DNA of 64,000 nucleotides. It comes from an uncultured Christensenellaceae bacterium (lineage in GTDB: Bacteria > Bacillota > Clostridia > Christensenellales > Borkfalkiaceae). Both the position numbers and the translations under genes were made by a program. Shown piece after piece: positions 17,656 to 27,534 of the stretch. The notes below the pieces were generated by a model. The model saw only the letters and a program-made list of their open reading frames with translations. It was not told where the DNA came from and searched no databases. Position 1 is the stretch's first letter. Each line of letters opens with the position of its first letter. The DNA lies in assembly GCA_910586945.1 (NCBI GenBank), contig CAJULO010000004.1, positions 62,001 to 126,000 on the forward strand. The letters are read 5' to 3'.

Positions 17656-18291
17656 TTATCTATATCTTGAAAGAGGATTATTTGCTTTTTCATGTCTAAT
17701 TGTTGTCGACCAACCATGTCCAGGATGTACAATAATATCTTCCCTTAATAGCAACAACTTATCAATAGATTCCTGCATTTGTGCCATACTGCCAGTTGAT
17801 AAATCTGTTCTACCAACACACTCATAAAATAAGGTATCTCCACTAAATAAATGATTTTCAATGAGTAAACAGCAACTTCCTATTGTATGCCCTGGTGTCG
17901 CAATGACTTGTATATCCATACCAGCAAAATTTAGTTTATCGCCATCTTGAAAATAAAAATCAAACTTACCATATTGCATCAATTTTTCAACTTGTACTCT
18001 ATCTTTTGCATCCATACAAAATACGAGTTCGTTCCCACTCGTTAGTGCAATCTCTTTTTCTTGTTGCAAAATGCCTACTTTTACTCCCCGTTGCATAAGT
18101 GCGTAACAACCAACTATATGGTCAAAATGTCCGTGGGTCAAAAGCAAATGCGTTATATTTAAATTTTGCTTTTCTGCTTCTTGTATAACTAAATTTCCCC
18201 CACAGTCTATCAAAATGGCATCTTTATTGTTTTTTGTTACTATATATCCATTCATATCAAGTTGACCATCTGGTACAGTATAAATTTTCAT
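17656..18291 (-). CDS. MBL-fold hydrolase, glyoxalase II-like
   Basis: A 211-residue single-domain metallo-beta-lactamase-fold protein. The dinuclear metal site is complete: THGHFDH, then GHTIGS, FSGDTLF with Asp, and HPGHG. It resembles the short YcbL/glyoxalase II-like hydrolases that lack the C-terminal substrate domain, so the substrate (a thioester or other small ester) is not known. Start at the ATG at 18291, with AAAGGAG 6 nt upstream; an in-frame start six codons earlier lacks this site. It lies 21 nt downstream of relA, a common clostridial pairing. Confidence 0.9.
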   Translation of the reverse strand: MKIYTVPDGQLDMNGYIVTKNNKDAILIDCGGNLVIQEAEKQNLNITHLLLTHGHFDHIVGCYALMQRGVKVGILQQEKEIALTSGNELVFCMDAKDRVQVEKLMQYGKFDFYFQDGDKLNFAGMDIQVIATPGHTIGSCCLLIENHLFSGDTLFYECVGRTDLSTGSMAQMQESIDKLLLLREDIIVHPGHGWSTTIRHEKANNPLSRYR

Positions 18292-18312
18292 TTTTAACTC
18301 CTTTTTCAAATT

Positions 18313-20433
18313 CTATCTATAAACTGCCAAAAGCTGCTGATTTTTTTCCAATTGCTTCATTAAATTTTCTAAATTATCTTTATTCTGTAAATGCACAGAC
18401 ACCTCTAAAAGAATATTTCCACTTTTTAGTTTTCTTGAATTTACACCAGAAAGTTTTAAACGCATTTCCTTTAACACTAGAGTTACAATATTGAGTCCTT
18501 CCATCATATCTTTCGTCTCCATAAAGATAGTTGCTATAAAATCAATATTTTGTTCCTTTGCCCACGATGCTTCTAATAGTTTATTCTCTCCAGTGTACAT
18601 TTGTACATTGCAACAATCAATACGATGTATTACAATACCACGTTCACGCCTTACAATACCAACAATTTTTTCACCAGGTAATGGATTACAACATCCAGCA
18701 AGATGTGTTAACAAACCAGACATCCCTTGTACTAAAATGCCACTCCCATTTTTCTCTTTTGTGCTATTTGTCCAATGTGTTAGATTTGGTTGTTTGAGTT
18801 TATATAAGTTGATAAGTTTAAATAAAACTTGTGTATATCTGATAGCTCCATAACCGATAGAGGCATATAGTTCTTCTATATTGGAAAGATTGAGTTTTTC
18901 ATTTACCTTTTGAAAACTTTCTTCTGTAAGCAAATCAGTTAAAATATACCCTCTCTTTTTTGCTTCTATCATTAAGATGGAGCGTCCTACCTTGACATTT
19001 TCCTCCTTCATTTCGCGCTTGAAAAATTGTTTAATCTTTGCTTTTGTTCTACTCACTTGTGCAAAACGCAACCAATCCCATGAAGGGCCTTTAGATGTAG
19101 GTGAAGTTAAAATCTCTATAACATCACCCGTCTTTAATTTAGAATGTAATGGAACTATTTTTTCGTTAATTTTTGCACCTATACAATGATTTCCAACTTC
19201 ACTATGGATACTATAGGCAAAATCTATAGGGGTTGCATTATGTGGTAGTGAAATCACTTTCCCTTGTGGTGTAAAAACTAAAATTTCACTATCATATAGT
19301 TCTGTCTTTAAAAGTTGTAAAAAATCTTTTGAATCTTTTATACTTCCTTCCCAGTCCATGATTTCACGAATCCATGACAATCTTTCTGTAAAGGCAGAAC
19401 TATCCACTCTTTTTTCTTTATATAACCAATGTGCAGCAACGCCAAATTCTGCAACAATATTCATTTCATATGTACGAATTTGAATTTCTACTGTCTGTCC
19501 ATAATTTGTCATAACAGTTGTGTGCAACGACTGGTATAAATTTTTTTTAGGCATAGCAATGTAGTCTTTAATTCTACCAGGAATAGGTTTCCATTGCTTA
19601 TGAATCTTTCCTAATACTTCATAACAATTATCTATAGTTGCTACAAGCACACGCACAGCAATTAAGTCGTAAATTTCATCAATACTTTTATGCTGTTCCT
19701 GCATTTTCTTGTATATAGAAGCAAAATGTTTAGGTCTACCAAAAACCTCTGCTTGTATATCACTTTCTTTTAAAATTTTTTCTATCTCTTGCACAATAGA
19801 GTCTACTATTGCCGTTCTTGTTTGCAATTTTTGTGCTATTCCATTGCGAACTTCCAAAAAGGCAGCATTATCTAAATATTTAAAAGATAAATCCTCTAAT
19901 TGCGATTTCATTTGTTGCATACCCAATCGCCCAGCAATCGGAGCATAAATTTCTTGTGTCTCTTTCGAGATTGCTATTTGTCTCTCACGCGATAAATAAT
20001 CAAGTGTCTGCATATTATGTAATCTATCAGCCAGTTTGATGATTATGACACGAATATCTTTTGCCATTGCTACAAATAACTTTCTAAAATTTTCAGCATC
20101 TTCCTCTTCTTTAGACTGAAATTCTATTTTATCAAGCTTAGTGACACTTTGAACAAGTTGAAAGATTTCATCACCGAACATTTTTATTATGTTTTCCTTG
20201 GTAACAGCAGTATCTTCTATTACATCATGTAAAAAGGCTGCAGCAATTGTAGATGCATCTAAATGTAAAGCAATTAAACTCTCTGCTACTGCATATGGAT
20301 GTATAAAATATTCTTCACCAGAACGCCTTTTTTGTCCAGCATGTGCTTCTTTTGCAACTTGATATGCTTTCAAAATAATTTTTTGTTCTTCTGCCGTATA
20401 CTCTTGTATTTTTTGTTGCAATGCTTGATACAT
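18313..20433 (-). CDS. relA: Bifunctional (p)ppGpp synthetase/hydrolase, Rel family
   Basis: A 706-residue full-length RSH protein that makes and degrades the alarmone (p)ppGpp. Order: HD hydrolase (FIHPYAVA, FLHDVIEDT, KLADRLHNM, residues about 20-170), synthetase domain (GRPKHFASIYKKM, IYDLIAVRVLV, VEIQIRT, about 220-350), TGS domain (FTPQGKVISLP, about 385-445), a Cys-containing zinc-finger-like region (GCCNPLPGEKIVG) and a C-terminal ACT domain. Intact HD residues and the R-x-K-type synthetase motif predict both activities. RBS AAAGGA is 7 nt before the ATG. It lies 70 nt after recJ; apt, often found between them, is absent. Confidence 0.95.
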   Translation of the reverse strand: MYQALQQKIQEYTAEEQKIILKAYQVAKEAHAGQKRRSGEEYFIHPYAVAESLIALHLDASTIAAAFLHDVIEDTAVTKENIIKMFGDEIFQLVQSVTKLDKIEFQSKEEEDAENFRKLFVAMAKDIRVIIIKLADRLHNMQTLDYLSRERQIAISKETQEIYAPIAGRLGMQQMKSQLEDLSFKYLDNAAFLEVRNGIAQKLQTRTAIVDSIVQEIEKILKESDIQAEVFGRPKHFASIYKKMQEQHKSIDEIYDLIAVRVLVATIDNCYEVLGKIHKQWKPIPGRIKDYIAMPKKNLYQSLHTTVMTNYGQTVEIQIRTYEMNIVAEFGVAAHWLYKEKRVDSSAFTERLSWIREIMDWEGSIKDSKDFLQLLKTELYDSEILVFTPQGKVISLPHNATPIDFAYSIHSEVGNHCIGAKINEKIVPLHSKLKTGDVIEILTSPTSKGPSWDWLRFAQVSRTKAKIKQFFKREMKEENVKVGRSILMIEAKKRGYILTDLLTEESFQKVNEKLNLSNIEELYASIGYGAIRYTQVLFKLINLYKLKQPNLTHWTNSTKEKNGSGILVQGMSGLLTHLAGCCNPLPGEKIVGIVRRERGIVIHRIDCCNVQMYTGENKLLEASWAKEQNIDFIATIFMETKDMMEGLNIVTLVLKEMRLKLSGVNSRKLKSGNILLEVSVHLQNKDNLENLMKQLEKNQQLLAVYR

Positions 20434-20503
20434 ATATTATCCTTTTTCTCTTGCGGCAAATTGTAGTGTAAATTTTGCATCATACAAAATTTTACCTTAA
20501 AAA

Positions 20504-22840
20504 TTACGCACCTAATAGCAATTTTTCTTGTAAACTTATAATTCTATTATATATTTTAGAATTTTGTAATTCTGTTTTTTCGCCCTTAGTCGTTCTTAAA
20601 TAATTCCCTTGTTTTGTAAATATACCTAATTCCAAAAAAACTTCAATGGCAAAAACAAGTTCCCTTTGTTTATCTTCATCTTGCTGTAACTGTTTTGCAA
20701 TTGCAACACTATCCTCGCCTATAAGTGCATTAAAGCTAGAGAGTTCTTTATAGAGTTTACACATATTTTCTCTTGAAGTATCCATGTTTTTTAGTTCTTC
20801 ATATCCACAAATATCGGTATTCACCATAATTTGTTTTGGAAATGTAGAGGCAAATTGATAACTAATTGCCGATTCTAAACAGATAATATCTTTAAAAATA
20901 GAAAGATTTAATCCATCTTGTGGAGCAATCAACAGTGTATCATCAGCTACTTTTGAAGAGAGTTGAAATATATTTACAGTTAAATCTTTTAAAGCAGTTT
21001 GAAATTCTTTAGGTGGTCTTTTATTGCTTACAAAAAGCATTCCATAATTTTCCCCTGCTTTTTCACGCTCTTTCATATTTGCTAAAATCTCTTCTGTCTT
21101 GCAAAAATGGATAGAGAGTCTTTCCTCTTCTAGCAAAATTGATTTTAATTGATTTTGAAAAAAATATAATTCAGCAATTTTACCACCTTGTCCTTCACAA
21201 ATCAATTCACGCACAATACCTCTAATACTTTCTACATGTTTAAATTTAGAAATATTGCATTCGAATATAATTTTTTTAGGTACATCTGCTTGCAAAATAG
21301 GCATATATTGTTGTGCAGAAAACCATAACATCTCTAATTTTTTTGCTTTAATTAAGAGATGTGGGGAACCTTCTTTTAAAGTTTGCACTTGCAAATTTGT
21401 AGCATCAATAGCAAAAAGTGGCTTTTTATTCCCTACACCACATGGTTCAAGTCTTTCTAATTCCTTAACAATAGCAGGTGTTAAATTATAGTTTAATTCA
21501 CACACACTAATAGTTGGTACAAAAGCTTCTTTAGAATAATGTTCTGCAAAATACTTATTTAAAGCAGCTTTTAATGGTTCAAAATTTTCCTCTTTAATAT
21601 TGACACCCGCTGCATGTGCATGCCCACCAAATTCTTCAATTAAATGTGCTGTCGATTTTAATGCATTATAGACCCCAATACTTTCAATTGTTCGTGCTGA
21701 TCCCTTTAATTTTTCTCCATTTTTTACAAATAAAATGGTTGGACGATTAAATTCATCAGCAATGCGCGCTGCTACTATACCAACAAGTCCACTATTCCAA
21801 TTTTCATCATAGAGCATAATAACACTTTCTGTTCCACCAGACTGCATAATTTTTTCTTTGACACTCTTATAAACTTCTTCACACAGTTGTTGCCGTTGTA
21901 CATTATAGTCTACTAAATTTTGTGATATTTCTTCAATTTTACTAGCATCAGTCTCAGTTAGTAATTGTAAAGCACAGTTTGCATTGCCCATTCTACCAGC
22001 AGCATTGATGCGTGGAGCAACATTAAATGCTAAAGTCTGCACAGTAATTTCCTCTTTTTTACCTTGTAAAAGTTGTGCAATGGATAATCTTGTTCTTGCG
22101 TTGATTCTCTTTAAGCCTTCAAAAACTATATCTCTATTTTCGCCTATAAGAGATACACTATCCGCTACTGTGGATATTGTTGCAATATCTAAAAACTGAT
22201 ATGCTTTTTCGCCTAAAATAGCACAAGCAACTTTAAAGGCAACGCCTGCCCCTGCAAGATTGTTATATGGATAATATTTACAATATTTGGGGTTTACAAT
22301 TACACAATCTGGTAATATATCTGGTAGTTCATGATGGTCTGTTACCACAATATCCACCCCATGCGCCTTTACATAGGCAACTTCATCTTTATTGCTGATA
22401 CCACAGTCGACAGTTATAATTAAGTCTGGTTTTTCGTACTGGAATAACTTATCTAGCGAAGTAATATTCAAACCATATCCTTCACTGCGTTCTGGAATAA
22501 AGGCAATTACATTTGCATCATATTCTTTCAGAGCCAAATATAAAATAGATGCTGCACCAATACCATCTGCATCATAATCACCAAATACAACAATTTTACC
22601 GCCTTTTGCTTTTACAGTATCAATTTTCTCTTTTAATATAGACATACCCGTCATTAAAAATGGGTCAATAAAATGACTACTTGAAGGATTTAAAAAGTTT
22701 TCTATTTTTTCTTTCGTGTCAATAGAACGAGCATACAAAATTTTTGTAGTTAATTCATGTAAATTACATACCTTAGCAAGTTCTTGAATTCTATTTTCAT
22801 CTTCAATCTGCAAATCATAGTCAAATACTAATCTCTTCAT
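20504..22840 (-). CDS. recJ: Single-stranded-DNA-specific exonuclease RecJ
   Basis: RecJ degrades single-stranded DNA 5' to 3' in recombination and mismatch repair. The 778-residue protein has the DHH phosphoesterase motifs VVFGDYDADGIGAAS, ITVDCGIS and VVTDHHELP, the DHHA1 domain with GSARTIESIGVYNAL and FGGHAHAAGV, and an OB-fold domain. The last 200 or so residues are a poorly conserved extension of the type seen in Bacillota RecJ. It has a perfect promoter, and no strong Shine-Dalgarno (GAGAG only). Confidence 0.95.
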   Translation of the reverse strand: MKRLVFDYDLQIEDENRIQELAKVCNLHELTTKILYARSIDTKEKIENFLNPSSSHFIDPFLMTGMSILKEKIDTVKAKGGKIVVFGDYDADGIGAASILYLALKEYDANVIAFIPERSEGYGLNITSLDKLFQYEKPDLIITVDCGISNKDEVAYVKAHGVDIVVTDHHELPDILPDCVIVNPKYCKYYPYNNLAGAGVAFKVACAILGEKAYQFLDIATISTVADSVSLIGENRDIVFEGLKRINARTRLSIAQLLQGKKEEITVQTLAFNVAPRINAAGRMGNANCALQLLTETDASKIEEISQNLVDYNVQRQQLCEEVYKSVKEKIMQSGGTESVIMLYDENWNSGLVGIVAARIADEFNRPTILFVKNGEKLKGSARTIESIGVYNALKSTAHLIEEFGGHAHAAGVNIKEENFEPLKAALNKYFAEHYSKEAFVPTISVCELNYNLTPAIVKELERLEPCGVGNKKPLFAIDATNLQVQTLKEGSPHLLIKAKKLEMLWFSAQQYMPILQADVPKKIIFECNISKFKHVESIRGIVRELICEGQGGKIAELYFFQNQLKSILLEEERLSIHFCKTEEILANMKEREKAGENYGMLFVSNKRPPKEFQTALKDLTVNIFQLSSKVADDTLLIAPQDGLNLSIFKDIICLESAISYQFASTFPKQIMVNTDICGYEELKNMDTSRENMCKLYKELSSFNALIGEDSVAIAKQLQQDEDKQRELVFAIEVFLELGIFTKQGNYLRTTKGEKTELQNSKIYNRIISLQEKLLLGA

Positions 22841-22868
22841 ATCATACTCTCATCAATTTTATGTTACT

Positions 22869-22897
22869 ATTATACCTAAATCTATCAAAAATGTCAA
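22869..22897 (-). promoter_or_regulatory. recJ promoter (full consensus)
   Basis: TTGACA (22892-22897), 17 nt, TATAAT (22869-22874) on the minus strand. This is a perfect sigma-A promoter heading the recJ-relA-MBL-hemZ group. Confidence 0.88.
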
Positions 22898-23043
22898 ATA
22901 TAGAAATTCAACTTATTGAAGACAATATCCCCATTATGCTATGCTACTTATATAAGTAGAGACTATATTTTCTCAATACTTTACCTATAAAAAATAAAAT
23001 GAAGAAAAAATATATTGCGTTACAAATTGTATCTTGATATAGC

Positions 23044-23086
23044 AAAAAACTAGTAAATAAATACTCGTCTTATTTACTAGTTTTTT
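23044..23086 (-). terminator. Terminator of the M60 protease gene
   Basis: Perfect 17-bp inverted repeat with core ACTAGTAAATAA/TTATTTACTAGT, a 9-nt loop, and A/T runs on both sides, 20 nt past the stop codon at 23107. Confidence 0.88.
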
Positions 23087-23106
23087 ATTTATCTCTAAAA
23101 AAATAT

Positions 23107-26100
23107 CTATTTAGATTCTCTTTTTTTCTTAGCATTAACTTTTGTTATTGTAGCAATCATTACCCATAGTATAGTTGCAAGTAATAGTGCACCACCAATA
23201 ACAAATAAATTTATTGTTTTTTGTTGCTCTTTATCTAAAATAGTTGGCCCTCTTAAAACTCTTATAGATATTTCGCAAGTTGAAATGTTTCCATCACTAT
23301 CTGCCACAGATAAAGCAACATTATATCTACCTGCACTTCTAAAATCCCAGTTAGATTCAACTTTAAAGTTATCTGCTGTAAGAACTATCTCTTTATCTTC
23401 ATTATCAAATACTTTTATATAATTTATAAAGTCTAAATCTTTATACTGATCTACTTCAATATTGTTATATAAAACTTCTATATTTGGTTTTCCACCCGCC
23501 ACTATTTTTTGCATAAGTTCTATATAAGGAGCTTTATCTTCTTCTCTTAATGTGTAAAATTTAGTTAAAAAGAGAGATTTATCTTGTTCATTTAAATATT
23601 TGCTTTCAAGTTTGTTTGGATTTTGATTAAAGTATTCTACATATTGATTTAATTCATCTATCAAAATAGGCCTTAATGCTGTATATGCAGCATCGGCAGC
23701 TGAGAAAGAATCATCTTTAAAGCTTGGTACAAATCCATCTTTCGTGATTGTATAAGAGATTGTAACCCCATTATTCGTATTGAGTCCAGTATAATTCGCA
23801 GCAGGAAGTTCTTGCTTTGTTATCATAGAATAGACTTTTACTCTTTTAGGATTGTGCGTAAATATTTCGACAACATAACCATAGTCTAAAGTAATTGTTT
23901 CATTTGGCACAGTTGAAGTTGTAAAATATCCATTGCCTTTTACTTCTTTCAAATATATTTGATTTTTATTATTATCAAGTATTTTTACACTGATAAATAA
24001 ATCATTAGGTGCATTTGCCCATCCATTACTTTGATTGCCAAGATTTGCTGCTCCTAAAATAACTGTACCAGAAGTATTCTGCTTTGCCAATTGTAATTGA
24101 AATCCATAAGTGTTATGAATTCCAGTAATACCAAGCATTGTTGGATGATATCCAGTTGTATCTATTGAACTATATACAATATCATAACTATTATCACCTT
24201 GTTTCAAGGTGGAAAATTTTACTTCACGAATATACTTCTCTAAAATTGGTGAACGTAAATAATAGGTTCCAGTATAGATATTGTTGAATACAACTTGCCC
24301 ACCTTGTACATTTGCTTTATATTTTGTATTATTCCCTTGTTCAAGAAAAAATAGTTTTCCTTCTATATTAGCTGGATTATCTATTTGTATATTGATAGTT
24401 AAATTTGATTGCACATTATATTTTTCTAAAATGCTATCTTTCACAACCAAATATTTGCGTGTTAAATTTTCGCCCTGCATAATCTCATTTAATTTAGTCC
24501 CTGCATTATCAGCAAGTATAGAAGCAGATTGACTTACATTTTCCATTCTTTTTACTACTGCATCACTAACATTAAGTCTCCACGCATCCCAATATGGTAA
24601 GATATTCACATTATATTCATCAGCAAAGAAAAGTGCATAAATATCTTGATTTGGTGTAGAAGATGTAAATTCACCAGTTAGCATTTTTTCTCTAAAATAT
24701 CTAAACATCTTCGCGTATGTATTTGGTCCTTCAAAGGAATCAAATAAATTTACTATGGCATAAAGTCTTTCTTTTACATTAATTTGTAAAAAAGTTTTTC
24801 CAGATAAGCGTCCAGAATTTCTAGCATCTTCCTTATCTTTTTCCAACCAATCACTACTTGCAGGATAAATTGATTTATCCATTTGCGTATAATGTGCAAG
24901 TATATTATTGCCAACCTCACCCAATTGCATAGTGCCTTTCCCTAAATATCCTTGATAACCATGGCCAACCTCATGTATTTCCGCCCAACCAGTTGTAAAA
25001 AAATAGTCCATTGAAGCTGAATTTGCTCCTACATGGTTCCCATTATAATAAGCAAATCCCCAACCATTTTTATTTGCTCGTATCAAATATTTTGAACGAA
25101 AATTTTGATGCACTGCTTTATCTGGATGAAAAGATAATCCTACTATATCATCCATTTTCCGCACTACTTTTAAATAATATTCTAAAACTTTATCATATGT
25201 TTTAAAAATACCTTGTTCTGCAGCTCTTATATTTATAACTGGTGTAAGCATTGTTACTGCTTCATTTTCTATAATTGCAAAACCATCTCTACTATCGAGC
25301 CAAGTTTGTCTAAAAGCTGCTTCATCATCGCCATAGCGATAATAATTTAATGGATGCACATCATCTGCATTATATTCCATCTCAATTTTATATGTTGTAG
25401 AAATATCTCCCCCTCTACCTAATATAATTGATGTTACCAATGGTATACTATCATAACTGCTTGCTGGTTGATTTGAAACAGTGTTTTGAACGGTTGTGTA
25501 ATTATCATTTGCAGTATTATACTTTACTGTTAATCCTCTTTCTTGTAACCTATCATTATTTAGTAAGTCTATAACAGTATTTCTGCCACCTTTAAGTACT
25601 CTAAATTTAAAAGATTTTCCTGCTGGAAGATAAATACCTAAATGTTGTCTATCTCCCTTATTACATCTATTCATACCAACAAACTCAAAATTCCAGTCAT
25701 TTGGAAGCATATATAAAATTCTTTCAACATTGATTAGCTTATTTTCATCATTTGTAACTGTTACTGGCACTGTTAATGTTGAAGTATTATTATGTGAATC
25801 TGTTACAGAGTACACAATTGTATATTCCCCTGCTGTATTTGACTGTACATTATTAGAGATACACTTTACTGCTAATTCTCCATCTTCAAAATCTCTTGCA
25901 AATACTCTAAAGCGTGCATCTTGCACATTAAAATTGGTTACTGCATTTTTAGACATTTTTATCTTAGATGTTCCATAAATAACTGGTGCATTTTTTTCAC
26001 TATAATAAAAATCACTATTTTGTCTTGCTAAAGCAAAAATATTTGGAGCATATATTGCTATTATTCCTAAAAAAAATGTACAAAAAATGAGTATTGCTAG

Positions 26101-26130
26101 AATAAGAAATCCCAACTTTTTCTTGAACAT
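23107..26130 (-). CDS. Surface-anchored M60-like (enhancin/mucinase-type) metalloprotease
   Basis: A 1007-residue exported protein. Residues 1-36 form a signal peptide with a possible cleavage after ALA. A bacterial Ig-like domain (about 45-127) follows, then an M60-type region with the zinc motif HEVGH at 386-390 and the third ligand Glu at 405 (HExxH-x14-E, inside the family spacing of 8-28). Further beta-rich domains follow (about 570-800), then a helical segment, a second Ig-like domain (about 880-960) and a C-terminal transmembrane anchor (about 972-992) with a basic tail. M60 peptidases cut mucin-type glycoproteins, so this enzyme is predicted to act on host mucus at the cell surface. 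It has its own promoter and terminator and separates secF from recJ, which are usually adjacent. Confidence 0.85.
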   Translation of the reverse strand: MFKKKLGFLILAILIFCTFFLGIIAIYAPNIFALARQNSDFYYSEKNAPVIYGTSKIKMSKNAVTNFNVQDARFRVFARDFEDGELAVKCISNNVQSNTAGEYTIVYSVTDSHNNTSTLTVPVTVTNDENKLINVERILYMLPNDWNFEFVGMNRCNKGDRQHLGIYLPAGKSFKFRVLKGGRNTVIDLLNNDRLQERGLTVKYNTANDNYTTVQNTVSNQPASSYDSIPLVTSIILGRGGDISTTYKIEMEYNADDVHPLNYYRYGDDEAAFRQTWLDSRDGFAIIENEAVTMLTPVINIRAAEQGIFKTYDKVLEYYLKVVRKMDDIVGLSFHPDKAVHQNFRSKYLIRANKNGWGFAYYNGNHVGANSASMDYFFTTGWAEIHEVGHGYQGYLGKGTMQLGEVGNNILAHYTQMDKSIYPASSDWLEKDKEDARNSGRLSGKTFLQINVKERLYAIVNLFDSFEGPNTYAKMFRYFREKMLTGEFTSSTPNQDIYALFFADEYNVNILPYWDAWRLNVSDAVVKRMENVSQSASILADNAGTKLNEIMQGENLTRKYLVVKDSILEKYNVQSNLTINIQIDNPANIEGKLFFLEQGNNTKYKANVQGGQVVFNNIYTGTYYLRSPILEKYIREVKFSTLKQGDNSYDIVYSSIDTTGYHPTMLGITGIHNTYGFQLQLAKQNTSGTVILGAANLGNQSNGWANAPNDLFISVKILDNNKNQIYLKEVKGNGYFTTSTVPNETITLDYGYVVEIFTHNPKRVKVYSMITKQELPAANYTGLNTNNGVTISYTITKDGFVPSFKDDSFSAADAAYTALRPILIDELNQYVEYFNQNPNKLESKYLNEQDKSLFLTKFYTLREEDKAPYIELMQKIVAGGKPNIEVLYNNIEVDQYKDLDFINYIKVFDNEDKEIVLTADNFKVESNWDFRSAGRYNVALSVADSDGNISTCEISIRVLRGPTILDKEQQKTINLFVIGGALLLATILWVMIATITKVNAKKKRESK

Positions 26131-26432
26131 TATTTCTCTCCTTTATGGTATCTGCTTATTATATCTATTATTTTTTATCCTTATTTATCCGTACAATTCA
26201 ATATATTAAATATACAATATTACATTATACTAATACATATTTAAATATAATAATACAATTCCTTAACATATCTTTTAATTTATGTATTATATAATAATAG
26301 CATAAAATGCAAAAAAAGTCAAGCATTTGGATAGGTTTAAAACATTACATCAAATTATAACTGTTATAATTTTTATTTTATTTATAATAATGGCTATTCT
26401 TAAATTTAATACCTTAAAATGTATTGACATAA
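26131..26432. other. AT-rich upstream region and long leader of the M60 gene
   Basis: About 300 nt between the secF terminator and the M60 start. It holds the promoter at 26294-26322 and a leader of roughly 155 nt that is almost pure A/T, ending in an AAGGAG ribosome binding site. No coding frame is seen. Confidence 0.65.
26294..26322 (-). promoter_or_regulatory. Promoter of the M60 protease gene
   Basis: TTGACT (26317-26322), 17 nt, TATTAT (26294-26299), with TGC before the -10. The start point is near 26287. Confidence 0.8.
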
Positions 26433-26466
26433 AAAAATAAGACAAGTTATTCACTGTCTTATTTTT
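26433..26466 (-). terminator. secD-secF terminator
   Basis: Stem AAAAATAAGACA/TGTCTTATTTTT, 10-nt loop, 3 nt after the secF stop codon. Confidence 0.82.
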
Positions 26467-26469
26467 CAT

Positions 26470-27534
26470 TTAATCTATTCTCTTTTCTTTCTGTAAAGTT
26501 AAGTCTTTACCTGCAAGATATATTTGTTTCCCTTTTTTTATTTTTATAGAATCAAAACTTTGTTGTATACTGTAAAATAATATCGGCGTTAAGAAAATGG
26601 TATTTGTACATGTAATAGCAAGTCCTAAAAATGTACTAAGCGCAAATCCAAATAAATCGGCAGCAACACGAATAAAGAATCCTGCTATAATAGTTATCCC
26701 GCCTAAAAGAATACCAATAATGGCAGCAAAAATGAGTAAAATTGTCCTATTTTGCTCTGCTGTTTCAATGGTTGCATTGCGTAAAGTTTTTGATTGCCAG
26801 TCTAGTTTTCTAAAGTTTTTATACATACTAACAAATAAAAAAGTGCTACACAACATACTAAATAAAAGAGTGACTGCTAAAGAACCCATCAATGAAATAC
26901 CTACTGGTATACGACATAGAGCTACAACAGATAACATTGCCAATCCATCTAAAATCAACATAATGATTGCAGTTATTGACATTGCAAGACGATACCGAAT
27001 AGCTAAGTAAATAAACCAAACAACAATGAAAACACCTATTGCTACTGCTGCACGCCAAATATGTTCAAAATATGGTGCATACTGTCTGGCATGTGCTGTT
27101 AACACTGGAGTTGGATTTGTATTTTGATTAAAAACGGATAAAGTTTTTATTTCATTTTCTAAACTAGAATTATTACAAACTTCCTCTATCTTGCCAAAAG
27201 AACTACTTGTTACATATTGTAATTTTGTACCTGCTCCTTCTCCTGACAAAATTTGAGAACGCTTTATCTTTATACCTTGACTTTTTAAAAGTTTTTCTAC
27301 ATCTTTTAAAAGGTGATTTTGTTGTTCATCCGTCATTAAAGTTATGGTGTTTTCCGTCAACTCAATGACATTATTATTCGATGCTGTACTATCCCCATTA
27401 AAGCTTATCACGCCAACAATTATTGCTCCAGCAAGAATTAGCGTACCAAGTATAGATAAAAAAATAATTAGGATTTTTTTGAAATCAAAAGTATTCAAAT
27501 TAATCTTCAAATTTTTTAAATTAATCTTCATCAT
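26470..27534 (-). CDS. secF: Protein translocase subunit SecF (divergent)
   Basis: A 354-residue membrane protein with an N-terminal helix (about 20-43), a periplasm-type domain, and five clustered helices (about 160-330), the SecF architecture. SecDF uses ion flow to pull exported proteins out of SecYEG. The conserved family motifs are weak, so the call rests on topology and on the 14-nt overlap with secD. GGAGG lies 12 nt before the first ATG at 27534, and a second in-frame ATG follows immediately at 27531. Confidence 0.82.
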   Translation of the reverse strand: MMKINLKNLKINLNTFDFKKILIIFLSILGTLILAGAIIVGVISFNGDSTASNNNVIELTENTITLMTDEQQNHLLKDVEKLLKSQGIKIKRSQILSGEGAGTKLQYVTSSSFGKIEEVCNNSSLENEIKTLSVFNQNTNPTPVLTAHARQYAPYFEHIWRAAVAIGVFIVVWFIYLAIRYRLAMSITAIIMLILDGLAMLSVVALCRIPVGISLMGSLAVTLLFSMLCSTFLFVSMYKNFRKLDWQSKTLRNATIETAEQNRTILLIFAAIIGILLGGITIIAGFFIRVAADLFGFALSTFLGLAITCTNTIFLTPILFYSIQQSFDSIKIKKGKQIYLAGKDLTLQKEKRID

